Below, piece by piece: positions 1 to 10,530 of a DNA stretch of 64,000 nt. The notes beneath the pieces were generated by a model, which was not told where the DNA came from, searched no databases, and was given only the letters and a program-made list of their open reading frames with translations. Source of the stretch: Craspedostauros australis (lineage: Eukaryota; Bacillariophyta; Bacillariophyceae; Mastogloiales; Achnanthaceae). Each line of letters begins with the position of its first letter. Positions within the stretch are counted from its first letter, which is position 1. Location of the stretch: assembly GCA_026770025.1 (NCBI GenBank), contig JAMXDE010000004.1, positions 1,550,001 to 1,614,000 on the forward strand, in the 5' to 3' direction. The position numbers and the translations under genes are program-made.

Positions 1-934
1 GACTGTTGTCAGTTGGAGGCAGCGGCGGAGGATGCCATCCACACAGTAAGCTGGCGCAAAGACACAGGGCGCCCCACAGTGCCCAGCATCAGCGCATCCA
101 AATTCGTGACGCACTCACTTCGGTTTGAGTCACTGGCGAAAGACGGAGAAATCGCCCCAAAGACCACACAGCAACAAGCTGGCTGTCGCAATCATCCCCC
201 GTGGTTGAAACTGCAACACAAACATCGCAACGCACACGAGATGAGCAGAATTGTCTTGGCTCAGTGATGAGCACGCCCGCTGTGTTCACCGTGACAAAAT
301 TGCAAATGATTGGTTGCGCGGCGTAGTGCGAGAGAACAGATGAGACTGTGTGTCTCGCAATTGGGTGCCGGACAGCACATGCGACACGACCTTCACTCTC
401 CAATGTTCATGTGATTCACTGTGATGTTTATTGCTGATGTCATCACGCGCGTCCGTCTGTGAGGAGTCGCGGTGGAGCACATCGAGATGATAACGGTAAC
501 AGTTTGCTCCATGCGACAGTGTAGTACCGCGCGTGGCGAGAGCACGTTTCCCTGGATGCGCACCTCCTCACGAAGCAAGCACGCGAAAGGCGGTTACACA
601 ACAAGTGAACGATGTTCGCCTGAGTCCCACACACAAAACGATGGAAACGAAGCACGATCAACATGTATGCCCCTGCAGCTCTTTGTGTCACGATGTGCAT
701 TGCTCGGGGTATTTCCCGCGGATAGCACAGGCGCCTATTTATGGGGTCGAAACAGACGGACCAACGGAACGGACACTAGTTTCTCCGCGCGCATGCGTTG
801 AGCGTCACTGTCATTCGCAACGCCCCTCGTGCAGCCATGTGTGCGAAGTCGTACCTATGTCGTGTCCATGTCGTGACAGGGTCGCGTCCAAGTCGTGTAT
901 CCATTGCACCCTTGTCACATCCAAGGCACGTCTA
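1..934. other. Non-coding stretch, nothing recognised
   Basis: Several short open frames overlap here on both strands, but none has a recognisable domain, a convincing start or a splice pattern. The right end (from about 840) already becomes rich in short GTCGTGTC- and CGTCC-like words that continue into the repeat beginning near 935. Confidence 0.4.
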
Positions 935-1445
935 CGTCGCGTTCACGTCGTGCTCACGTCGTGCTCATGTCGCGTCCCTTGCACGTCCCCTTGCTCGTCA
1001 CTTGCTCGTCCCCTTGCTTGTCACTTGCACGTCCCCTTGCTTGTCGATTCCTGAAAAATCGACATGTCCCTTACCGCACTTTACTTATAGAGAGATGTCA
1101 CAGTATCGTAGGTGATCAGTCTGGAGACGCTGCGATGCAAATCTCTGTTGTCAACTGTGTTTCAGAATGATGTTACAATCAAGATCAAATACGTGTGCTA
1201 CCATGGTATAGACAGTACGCTTACATTCATGCAGTCTATTTTTGAAAAGTGCACTCTGCCACCCTTTAACATGCAACTAGATTAGACATCGTAGTATGGT
1301 CTACTTTCGCGACATGTCACACCGACAAAACCACGGTAATTGCGAGAAATTTGGTTGTCACTTGCGCGTCCCCTTGCTCGTCGATCCGGTCCTCTGTCGT
1401 GTCTGTCGCATGTCCATGTCGTGCTTGTCGCAGGTCTGTGTCGTG
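935..1445. repeat. ~0.5 kb dispersed direct repeat, copy 1
   Basis: This block is nearly the same as 5918-6450, in the same orientation. Each copy opens with an array of short units built on CTTGCTCGTC and CTTGCACGTC. An unusual ~300 bp unique part follows, containing TTACTTATAGAGAGATGTC and GGTGATCAGTCTGGAG. The copy closes with a second short CCTTGCTCGTCGATCCGG array. No open frame is shared by the copies. It could be a satellite-like unit, or the end of a larger non-autonomous element lying between the copies; no inverted termini were seen. Confidence 0.75.
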
Positions 1446-3394
1446 TCCAAGGCGTGTTCATAGGGATCCCACGTCTATCCTGTGTCGTGACCATGTCGCT
1501 TCCAACGCATTTCACTTCACATACTCAGTGTCGCTTGCGCGAGCACAGTTGCGCGTTCGCGAGTGCGAAACTTCGGAAGAACACCGATCCGACGGGGCTT
1601 GGACATTGGAGCGTGTTCTCCCCCATGTATTGCCCCTCCCTCTTCGACGTGCGGGTGCGTCCGACACATCGGTTACTGTAGTTTCACCGCTCCCCATGTG
1701 TGTTGGGGCATAGTATCATGATACTCACATGTGCCGAAAGCGCTCGTGTTCGCTGGACATCCGAGACGAAGAACGTGCTACCATTCCCAGGTACTGAGCG
1801 TGGCTCTCAATGACTCAACGGACAAACACAGCCTGGGGGATGCGGATAACCTAGAATAGATTGTCGTATCAGTCCACACCGCGGTCGATCGTCACGATCA
1901 TGCAGTGGTCAACCTCGCCAGCGGAAGAACAACCACGAAGATGTCTGCTACCGGGTACCCCTCAATTCGAGCACCATCAAACGTGCATCATCAGTCAGGC
2001 CAATCCACGTTCAGGATAGGCTACCGTTGTTTGAATAGTCAGACATGAACATGCATGTACAGTTTTCAGAAGTATTACCTCAACTCTTCACGTCTAGCAA
2101 CGATGTCAATGAGCGCAAATGAAGATGTTGCCAATCTATCTCGCAATCTGTGTGGTTGCATACACGTGCTATCGCATGTCTAGCTTGGTGTCTCAAAGCC
2201 ATGTGCCTCGAAGATAGGAAAACTGGCAGGAGCGAAAGCAATGACTGGGTGTCTCTCGCGAAGCAGTACTTCGAACACAACCATCGCACGCTGCGCATCT
2301 CTTCGAACACCCAACACAAAACAAGTGATCCTGGAGGAGGGGCTATGTTGAGGTGAACTGTTCCGCGTGAGGGAAGAGAGCCCCTCGTTTCTGACATGTC
2401 GCTCGCATCGTGCACCACAAACAAGAAGTTGACGCATTCATGGCTGATAAATAATGATCACAAGTTCGACTTGTCTCGCATGGCGTATAGCCGTGGCCCA
2501 ACTCTTCTGTGGACGACGAATGCCGGCAGCTTCCTGTGCTTGTTCGGTCCAGATGATGTGCTGACGTTTCCCTAACCAGGCTGTGCGAAAAGAGAACTTC
2601 TCCCCATTCGTGTGAGTCAGACTCGAGGTGACAACTGATCGGGCGACGTGCGGGAATGACCTGCTCCAACATCAGTGACTACAAAAGCGACGTGAAGGCC
2701 GATGCGATCTGCATCATCGTTCGCGCTGGTGGACGCTCACTGTGTCATTTCGAGTCATGTGACGCCACTAACCTTGCGTGTTATCTGCGCAATCAAACAA
2801 TTAATCGCATGGATCGTGGTGTGGACTCACATGACGACTCCTCATGCATTGTGACGTCAAAGAAGGCATAGTTGTTCCGCCATCTCCTGTTGCTGTAGGA
2901 CAAAGCACTCGTTCTCATCAAGATGAAGAAATTGCTTTCGGACATTTGGACAGCCAAGCAGCCCCGTGCATCAATCATCGTACTGGCGAATACCGCTTCG
3001 AAGTTCACGCAACTCCATCCACCTTCTCTTTCTATCGCCCTTGCCTCAGTTTGCAAACGGAACGTGTCGTGTCACATTCGGCGAGCGGGATGTGTCTGCT
3101 CGCACTCGGAGGCTATTCTGGTCAGGACAGACGTGCTTTCTGTACCACAGAGTACGCGCGAGGCTTTGCCCTCTACCTGCGTTCGTGGTTGCGCTCACTG
3201 TTTCCGCTGTTGAAGCAAGACTGCACAACGAAGATCAAGCCCAGAAAGCGCGTACCTGGGCGATTGGCCTCGACACCGATGGTGGCAACATGTCCAAAGA
3301 CATCCAGCCAAAAATTGATGGCGCAGACGCTGTCTAAGCCCCGTCGAGCTGTCCTGCACTGGGCAATCAATGGCAACTGAAGTAGCTCCTAGTG
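1446..3394. other. No recognised gene
   Basis: Open frames of up to about 178 codons occur (for example 2844-3380, plus strand), but two other frames are open over the same bases and no domain is recognisable. A short frame at 2656-2871 (plus) is also unrecognised. I see nothing else that I can support. Confidence 0.35.
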
Positions 3395-3540
3395 TTCATA
3401 GCCTCGCCCACGAGACGTCGATCACACGTCTACAGTAGTACCTTTGCGTTTTGTGATGCCAAGAGCACGGACTAAATGGACTACTAAGGCAGTCCCATCC
3501 GAAAACGACGCCGAAAACGTATTTACCGCGGTTCCCGTGG
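3395..3540 (+). repeat. Dispersed repeat, copy 1 (pair at 9075-9215)
   Basis: A segment ending in a very well kept ~60 bp core, containing GTCCCATCCGAAAACG and GAAAACGTATTTACCGCG, recurs in the same orientation at 9075-9215. The flanks upstream of the core are only loosely similar (AGTACCTT words are shared). The pair brackets the DDE_Tnp_4 transposase and the three-exon gene at 7107-9015, but the termini are direct, not inverted. Confidence 0.65.
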
Positions 3541-4228
3541 GGGTGTTTTTTTTTTCGCGCCACAATTCATTGCTGCGCAGCACTCCAACAAACATGCATT
3601 GTCTCATCATACTCTTGCCCAGTGTGCTTCGGTTCTTCACTTGTCACTCTCCACACCCGTGACGAAAGTGAGCATGTTCGTTCGCAGGGGGGTAGGCAGC
3701 ATCATGTCCTCCCTTTCCTGTCCTGATAGGCACGCGTCATTGCGTGATGAACCCTGCTCGTGTCGCTTCCCTGCTCGTGTCGCTCTCATCGTCGGTTGTT
3801 GCTGTGAACATCCTCCCACCCCTCCGCTGAACGTGCGTGTGATTGCACAGTCCAGATGTTTCTCTGGTGATTTCGTTCGTTTCATTAGGACACACTCGGA
3901 TTGTTTTGCGCAAGCAACAGTGTCTGGTTGCCTAGTCCATCCTCTTTTCATCCAGGAAGCATGTCGCCCCATGGGGACGAACGTCCTTACCCGTTCTCCA
4001 CACTGCACTGTCAGTGGGTCCGAGATGCATTTTTTGACAAATAGTGTTCCCCACAGTAAAGCATAGCACTTACACGATGAACCAGTCAGTGTGATGCTGT
4101 GCTCGCGTTTTTTCAAACCAGGACACCAAACACGAACTCACTACAACAGACAAGGGAGGACATCTACGATTATAATTTAATGCTCGTTAAATTCTGGCTA
4201 TTTGTTTGTACTAGGTGGGATGCGCTAA
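3541..4228. other. No recognised gene; 3' flank of transposase
   Basis: The stretch begins with a T-tract and GCGCC motif and runs to the stop codon of the minus-strand transposase. Overlapping open frames at 3599-4066 and 3637-4116 lie on opposite strands and neither resembles a known family. Confidence 0.35.
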
Positions 4229-5242
4229 TTAGTGTGTGTGTTGTGCATCTGCACGGGCGATGGCACGTTCGCGTGCTTCTTGCATCGCGACAACCACGTC
4301 AAACGAGGGGAAGCCGTTGCTCAATTCAATTTGCGTCACGATGGCAACCGCGTTGAATGCAAGGCGATGCTTGTCCACGTGGTGCCGCCACTTCAGGTGC
4401 ATGCATTGCCAGTGCTTGATTCGCCTGTTGACCGTTTCGTGGCGGCACCGCATGATCCCATCCGCGCGAAAAGTTGGGGGGAACACACAAGGGTCCCCAC
4501 GGTATCCGGCGTCTGCGACGACGACTTCGTGTTGCACTAATTTCGGTTTCAGACCCAGACGGAAGATCGAAAGATCGTTCAACAGGCCACACGGGAAAGG
4601 ACCATTCGCCCAAACGATCTCACCAGTGGAAATCGCAACAGCCAACTCATAGCGCACACCAGAGGCGCGAAACTTGAACGAGTACCACTTCTGGCTAAAC
4701 GGTTTGGGTTCGGTGATTCGCATGTCAGTCCCGTCCACAGTGACAAGAGCTTTTGCATCGTGACTTGCGCCAACGAAACGACGGTTCCAGACAATCTGTC
4801 AATGGGAGCGGTACCAGGAAAAATCAGAACCATGTGTGAGTGAATGGAGTGAACAGAATTTTGTGTCGTAGTTCGGGTGTGCGAATTTATTAGTACTTAC
4901 AATGCGATCCTTAACGGTTTCAACGGCTTCCATCATTAGCCACATCCATTTCCGAAGTGTTTTGGCAGAACACTTGCACATGGTGGCAAGGGCAGTCTCA
5001 GACACGTACAGACGAAGAAACGCGCACGTCCACAGGAGATGTTTCGGTTTCGCCGTGAGTGGCAGAGCTCGCGCATGACAGAGCTCGTTCCACAAGATGT
5101 GCACGATGTCAGGATGCGTTCCGAACACGGATGCGAACTGTCGCAGTGACTCCCTGGAAAGGTTGTTTGTGTCCAAGCCTCTTGGGCGTGACCCAATCAG
5201 CCCGAACCCCACGGTGGCAAAAGTTCCACTTGGTAGAAGCAT
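4229..5242 (-). CDS. DDE_Tnp_4-type transposase with one intron
   Basis: Predicted transposon-encoded DDE endonuclease of the IS5/Harbinger-like DDE_Tnp_4 group, which would cut and join transposon ends in the nucleus. Two exons fit: 5242-4901 and 4795-4229. They are joined across a 105 bp intron with GTAAGT donor and CAG acceptor, which keeps the frame and makes 302 residues. Residues ~65-114 look like a helix-turn-helix (TALATMCKCSAKTLRKW). The catalytic set is visible: D135 in VDGTDMRI, D209 in VADAGYRG and E234 in RHETVNRRIKHW. The arrangement WNRRF, then VDGTD, then RYE, then WANGPFPCG is one I know from diatom transposase-like proteins. The start is uncertain: family members are often longer, an in-frame TAA lies just upstream of this ATG, and an earlier exon may exist near 5477-5767. 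No inverted termini were found. Confidence 0.8.
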
Positions 5243-5917
5243 TCTCGTGTTCCTTGCGAATTATGAGCTCTTGTGCAACTAGAAATGTCAAAATGAGGCG
5301 AAAAACAACAATGCCAACAAGTAACCGTTGAGCTAGTACAAATTGTGCGCAAATCAACTGCAACTTGCCAATGACGAAACGAGCTTTTCTTGTGGGGCTT
5401 CGCATGCTCTCCAGCTACAGTGGTTGTTCCGCGCTTTGCTGTGGGGAAGCCAATCAAGCGAGGGCGTTCTTCCAGATTAATCGCAGAGAAGTTGAACAAA
5501 GTGTACGGTTGTCCTCCAATGCTTCGCCAACTTGTGCTTCGTTGTGACCAAGGTACCAAGCAAGGCAGGATTCAACGGACGAAACATCCAATGAATTCCT
5601 GCGTTGCCGTATGTAGCGTAATGATCAGGGGCACATCCACGACTTCGTGGGAGGCTCTCTTGGACGAACGTGCGCGCTGCTCCGTTCGCCCGGCACTGCA
5701 AGCAAGCACGCTCTGGAGGGGAAGCAAACGAGTATCGAGCTGAATGCCCTCCAGTGTGCTGTATCATTCTTGCACGCGTGCTGTTGTGCTCTATCTGGGG
5801 AGCCCGCAGTTCACCTTGCGCTCAACACGAACAATCATGGACATACAGCCATGGATAGACAACGTCGGACCGCGCACTGTGGTGGAGTCTTACCCTTGTC
5901 GTGAATCGGTCTTGTAC
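5243..5917. other. Possible upstream exon region of transposase; otherwise anonymous
   Basis: The minus strand has open frames (5197-5559, 5477-5767) upstream of the transposase and a TTTCTAG acceptor-like site near 5280, so part of this stretch may hold an N-terminal exon. I could not build a convincing joined model. The right edge runs into the second copy of the 0.5 kb repeat. Confidence 0.3.
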
Positions 5918-6450
5918 TAGTCGTGCTCACGTCGTGCTCACGTCGTGCTGAAGTCGCGTCCCTTGCTCGTCTCCTTGCTCGTCACTTGCTCGTCTCCTTG
6001 CTTGTCACTTGCACGTCCCCTTGCTCGTCGATTTCTGAAAAATCGACACCTCCCTTACCGCACTTTACTTATAGAGAGATGTCGCAGTATCGTAGGTGAT
6101 CAGTCTGGAGTCGCCGCGATGCAAATCTCTGTTATCAACTGTGTTTCAGAATGATGTTGCAATCAAGATCGAATACGTGTGCTACCATGGTATAGATCGT
6201 ACGCTTACATTCATGCATTCTAATCTTTGAAAAGTGCACTCTATCGCCCTTGAACATACAACTAGACTAGACATGGTAGTATGGCCCATTTCGCAGCATG
6301 TCGCACCGACAAAACCGCGGTAATTGCGAGAAATTTGGTTGTCACTTGCGCGTCCCCTTGCTCGTCACTTGCGCGTCCCCTTGCTCGTCGATCCGGTCCT
6401 CTGTCGTGTCTGTCGCATGTCCATGTCGTGCTTGTCGCAGATCGATGTCA
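5918..6450. repeat. ~0.5 kb dispersed direct repeat, copy 2
   Basis: Same orientation and same internal order as 935-1445: short CTTGCTCGTC-type units, the ~300 bp unique part, then a second short array. The second array holds one extra CACTTGCGCGTCCCCTTG unit compared with copy 1. Divergence by eye is low, so the duplication is fairly recent. Confidence 0.75.
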
Positions 6451-7106
6451 TGTCGGTGTCTGTCCCGACGTGTTGCACATGGTGAAACACACGCCAGCCT
6501 CACGTCAATGTCCCGTTGGCTCCCCACAAACGAACTCCCCATGTCGTTCCTCACGAAACACATGGCAACGTGCCAACACGCCAGTGTACTTACATGTGTA
6601 TACTCCGAGAGAGTGTCGCACACGACAGAAGACCCATGTTTCTCCACCATCGTCGACTAACAGGAGCAAATCAAATAGATACGTTGAGCGTTGAATCTAG
6701 ACCAACGCTAGATATACACTTATACTCGTAGGGGTATAGTTATTTATGCTTCTAGGAAACATCTATGTTTATTCAATGTATACATTCATTGCATTTTAAA
6801 TAAATCAAAACGGATGTACTATTGGATATTCCAGGCAAAATGGATGCGTTGAACTATAGTAGAGCAGCGTAGACGTCTACGTATCCCGTGTTTTTGTGTT
6901 TCGCATTATCACGCTGCAACGCGGTGATCGATTGCTCCACGGATCCTCCCAGCGTGCGTGCTCCACAGCGCAAGGCACCAGTTCATCACACGTCGCACAC
7001 GAACTCCTCAGGTTGCCGCGGAATGGAGCGAAGTCTTCCTCTCACAAATGACGTTCATACTCCATCGATCACTCGTTCACGATTAAAAAGTAAGTGCCGA
7101 TACAAC
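6451..7106. other. Upstream region of the three-exon gene
   Basis: The stretch becomes AT-rich around 6700-6840. No recognisable gene or terminal repeat was found. It should hold the promoter of the gene starting at 7107. Confidence 0.35.
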
Positions 7107-9015
7107 ATGCCACGAAAAGCTGCTCCCACGAAGCACGACAGTTGTGATGGAGCGGAGTGGAACGAGCAGCTGTACTCCCAGATCCGCGAATTGAGGGCGA
7201 AGATCGAGAGCGGCGAAATTCCGATGGAAAAGACCGCGAGGAATGTGTGGAAAGAGAATCCCGATTTGGCATTCCTGTCCAGGCGCAACTTCGCTCGGAA
7301 CCTTCGGAAATTGCGAAATTCAGTGAAGAGAAGCCGCGAGAAGGAGGCGACTGAGGCCGGTACGTGACTTGAAGTGCATGCCTGAAATTGTCGTTTGTTA
7401 CTCGTTTATTCACGACATCATTTCTCACCCTTCTCAGTGCGCATGGATACGAAATTCTCTCCCAACGTTTCCGATCTTGTCGCGAACGCAACTTCGTACA
7501 AAGATCAATTTGACAAAGCGATCAAAAAAGTATCAACGCAGCAACCCGAAGACGCGAAGGAAACCATGGACGCTTTTTCGCGCATGGCCTACAGCCCGGC
7601 ACCCACCGCTCCAACCGCGATGCCAACAACAGCCCGTCCCTCCGCCGAACCAAACACGGCGCACATGGCATCGCCCATCCCCACCCATCCATCACCAACA
7701 CCAAGACCTCTCTACCACGCCATGGACACGATGACTGCTGCTCGTACTGAGCCCTCGTCTGTTCATGTCCCTCCACCGCATGTGGCTTCTCCTCCTGCTG
7801 CTCCTCCTGGCTTTGCTGCAAGTCGTGGCATGCTGGTGACGAACACTGTTACTGGGACACCCTTGCAAGAGGGCCCCAGTCGTGCGCGTGCGATCGAAAC
7901 GTGGATGAACAAGAACACCGAAATTTTCTTGCCCGCTGTTCGCCACGTGTACTCCCCAGCCGGTCGTGGGGAGGTGTTCGAAATCACGTTCGAGCTGCCT
8001 GGCGGGACTTGCTACGGCGATGTGAACGTGCTCATCAAGGAGCACGGGCGCGTGTTGGAGGTGAGAATCACGCAAAACCAACAACTCGCATCATCCGCTG
8101 CCACGGACAACGAGCTGCTTGAGCGCCTGAACGAAACGGTTCCTTCGCTCCTCAAGATTCGTTCTTTCCGCGGGCAACGCGAACGCAGCGAATCATACGC
8201 GTTGGCAGTTCGCAACATGTGTCGTGGGCACCCGCAGCCTGCCCGTGTGCACAAGGAGTTCTTGCCAATCCAAGTCAGTGACCGGTTTGAAATGACCTCC
8301 GACCAAGCCATGCATGGGATTGATTTTATCAATCCTTCTGTTGGCATCAATGATCGGGAGAGCGATGTGCACACTGATGCGCCCCTGCTGATCGTGCGCA
8401 TGGTGCCGGTTTACAGCGCGAGCCCAGTCACCCATTGCGCCACCAACTTGGCGCGTTACAGGCGAACAGAGAGGCATAGCAAACTTAAGCTGAACTCTGG
8501 TGCTCACCTGAGAGAGGATGACTACAGTTCGTCCGATGACGAGTGCACATTTTCCCGTCCTGCTCCTGTTCGCATGACGATTGCTCGTGGTCGCAAAGCT
8601 ACCGGATCAGGGCATTCTGCAAAGGTAAGTGTTGTCAATACCGGTTTCGTCTTCTGTTCTTCACAACTCCCACTTGTTCACTCACACATCCTTGCGTTGT
8701 TGCTTTTTCACTGCGCAGTACGCTCGTCAACCATCTCGTGTGACTGTTGGTTCGATGGACATGCCTGCTCGTGCTTCCCGCCGCGCGGCTGCTCGCAGAC
8801 GTGCTCGTCACGCTGATATTCCTGACCCCGTCGTGGTGCCTTCCACTGTTCTCTCCAGCGCCAGCAACCAGCGTTGCACCAAAGTCAGGCGCAGGAAGCG
8901 TGTGCCCGAGTTGATTAAGATTGACTGCGAGTCAGACAGCGACGGCCAGGAGGAGGTCAACCTGCCATCGGCGAGCCTCAAGAGTGAGGGGGACGAGACC
9001 ACACAGACTGAGTAA
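7107..9015 (+). CDS. Unrecognised three-exon gene, 578 residues
   Basis: I do not recognise the family. Three exons fit exactly: 7107-7359, 7438-8624 and 8719-9015. The introns are 78 and 94 bp, with GTACGT...CAG and GTAAGT...CAG borders, and the frame holds through both junctions. Residues 1-85 are charged and helix-rich with a basic end (KLRNSVKRSREKEA). Residues ~115-235 are Pro/Ala/Thr-rich and probably disordered. Residues ~240-430 form the only globular-looking part; its pattern ITFELPGG, DVNVLIKEHG, VLEVRI and later LLIVRMVP faintly recalls an HSP20-like beta sandwich, which is speculation. The tail has a basic stretch (RRAAARRRARHADIP) that could be a nuclear signal, then an acidic Ser-rich end. 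It lies between repeat copies, so it may be a transposon accessory gene. Confidence 0.65.
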
Positions 9016-9074
9016 GAGTGGAGCAAGTCCCATGCAGCACGAACAACCAACATAACATAACTAGTGACCAACCG

Positions 9075-9215
9075 TAATACCATGTTCACACTACGTCGAT
9101 GAACTGTCTATGGGAGTACCTTCTAGATTGTGAACATGTTATACGATGACTACTTGGACTACCAATGGAGTCCCATCGGAAAACGACGCCGAAAACGTAT
9201 TTACCGCGCTTCCAT
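9075..9215 (+). repeat. Dispersed repeat, copy 2 (pair at 3395-3540)
   Basis: Carries the same ~60 bp core (GTCCCATCGGAAAACG, GAAAACGTATTTACCGCG) as 3395-3540, 60 bp after the stop codon of the three-exon gene. Its function is unknown. It could be an element end or a shared 3' processing region. Confidence 0.65.
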
Positions 9216-9777
9216 AGGATGATGGGCGAAAAGTTCTGGATCGTGAACGCGCTCTTCTCTTCCGTTGTCTCGCACCCGTATGACCCACGAGGTTGGGTCC
9301 TCAACTCCGTGCTCTCTGCTGCACACTATTATCCTATTCCGTGATAGAACATAGATTGACGCACAACATACGATGCACAGCGGACTCGGTACTCCCTGTC
9401 GCGGCTCGTGTGCACTGCCGACCAGCCATCACCGAACCAGTGAAACTGCCTGCCAGTGTTCACGCGTGTGCTGGGTACTGTCGCATGGGTTGCCCTGTGT
9501 TGGAGTGTTTGTACATGCACGTGTAAATACTTGTGCACGTTTGTACATACGCGCCTCAGTACCGCAATATGCCCTCAGAGTAGCTCGGATGTCCAGTGCG
9601 GTGCCCTGCAACATGTCAGCCGCGGCGTTCGATGTCACCACGGGGCGAATTGCCGCGAAGTGTCTTCACTCAGCTCTTCGCTCAGCTGTTCGCGCCTCCC
9701 TCTCATCTCACAAAATCAAATCTTGACCAAATCAAGCAAAGAAAACAAACCAAACAAAGCAAAGAAAACAACGCAAG
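9216..9777. other. No gene; upstream region of secreted-protein gene
   Basis: Overlapping open frames without recognisable content. The last ~60 bp before the ATG at 9778 are rich in A and in CAAA words, which is compatible with a 5' leader. Confidence 0.35.
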
Positions 9778-10530
9778 ATGAAGACCCACCTCGTCCTCCT
9801 TCTCTCTGCTGTCATCATCGCGCAGGCAGCCGAGAACGTTGCCAGCAATCCACGCGAGCAAGACCTTTCCAAACGATTCCTCCGAACAGGTCGTCGTCTT
9901 CCACCAGTCAATGATGATTCTCAACCCGAAGGTGAGCCAAACGCGGCACTTCGAAAATATGAAGGCCAAGAAGGCCGAAGCCCGGCACGTCGAAGATATG
10001 AAGGCCAAGAAGGCGGAGGCCAAGGAAACGCAGGCGCAGCAAGCGGAGCTGGGACAAACCAAGGAACCACACCTGCCGCGGGTGGAAGCGCAGGCCCAGA
10101 TGACCAAACACGCACAGATTCACGTAGTGTGACTCCGGGCAGTGGAAGCTCCGGCCAAGGTGGATCAGGCCCAGGCAGCGAACCGGGTTCAAGCGGTGAA
10201 GCACGTTCAGGCCGTCGATCACGTCCACGTCGATCACGCCCACGTCGATCACGCCCACGTCGATCACGTTCAAGGAGTACATCACGTTCAAACAGTGCAC
10301 CAGATTCAAGCAGTGCACAAAGTTCAAGCAGTGGATCGGCTTCAAAGGGATCGGGTTCAAAGGGAGCGAGTTCAAGCAGTGAATCTGGCTCAAGCAGTGG
10401 ACCAGGCTCAAGCAGTGGACCAGGCTCAAGCGGCGGACCAGGCTCAAGCGGCGGACCAGGCTCAAGCGGCGGACCAGGCGCAAGCAGTGAACCGGGTACA
10501 AGCGTTGGATCGGGTTCAAAGAGGGGATGA
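9778..10530 (+). CDS. Secreted Ser/Gly/Arg-rich low-complexity protein
   Basis: Predicted 250-residue protein. Residues 1-18 are a clear signal peptide (MKTHLVLLLSAVIIAQAA), so it should enter the secretory route. Two RXL-type motifs follow at residues ~33-41 (RFL in KRFLR, then RRL). In diatoms RXL sites are known to be cut in silaffin-like cell-wall proteins, while in oomycetes RXLR marks effectors; which applies here is open. Next come a KYEGQEG/RYEGQEG repeat, a Gly/Gln/Thr-rich part, an Arg-Ser block (RRSRPRRSRPRRS) and a C-terminal Ser-Gly-Pro repeat. It has no Cys and few Lys, so it is not a typical silaffin. A second plus frame (9839-10132 and 10142-10537) is also open and Ala/Gln-rich, so the true frame or a spliced form is uncertain. 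Confidence 0.55.
   Translation: MKTHLVLLLSAVIIAQAAENVASNPREQDLSKRFLRTGRRLPPVNDDSQPEGEPNAALRKYEGQEGRSPARRRYEGQEGGGQGNAGAASGAGTNQGTTPAAGGSAGPDDQTRTDSRSVTPGSGSSGQGGSGPGSEPGSSGEARSGRRSRPRRSRPRRSRPRRSRSRSTSRSNSAPDSSSAQSSSSGSASKGSGSKGASSSSESGSSSGPGSSSGPGSSGGPGSSGGPGSSGGPGASSEPGTSVGSGSKRG
10215..10520 (+). repeat. Tandem repeats within secreted-protein gene
   Basis: Two adjoining arrays. At ~10215-10270, units of CACGTCGATCACGCC encode the Arg-Ser block. At ~10379-10510, 18 bp units of the type GGCTCAAGCGGCGGACCA encode the Ser-Gly-Pro repeats. Units are close to identical, suggesting recent expansion or homogenisation. Confidence 0.85.

Noticed and set aside
2844-3380. 178-codon plus-strand frame
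   Set aside because: All three plus frames are open over the same bases and nothing is recognisable.
9810-9900. RFLR taken as proof of an oomycete RXLR effector
   Set aside because: The motif is short and followed by low complexity, and the rest of the window points to a diatom-like host; kept only as an open alternative.
10215-10520. Direct repeats with regular period
   Set aside because: Coding tandem repeats of 15 and 18 bp without unique spacers, not a CRISPR array.
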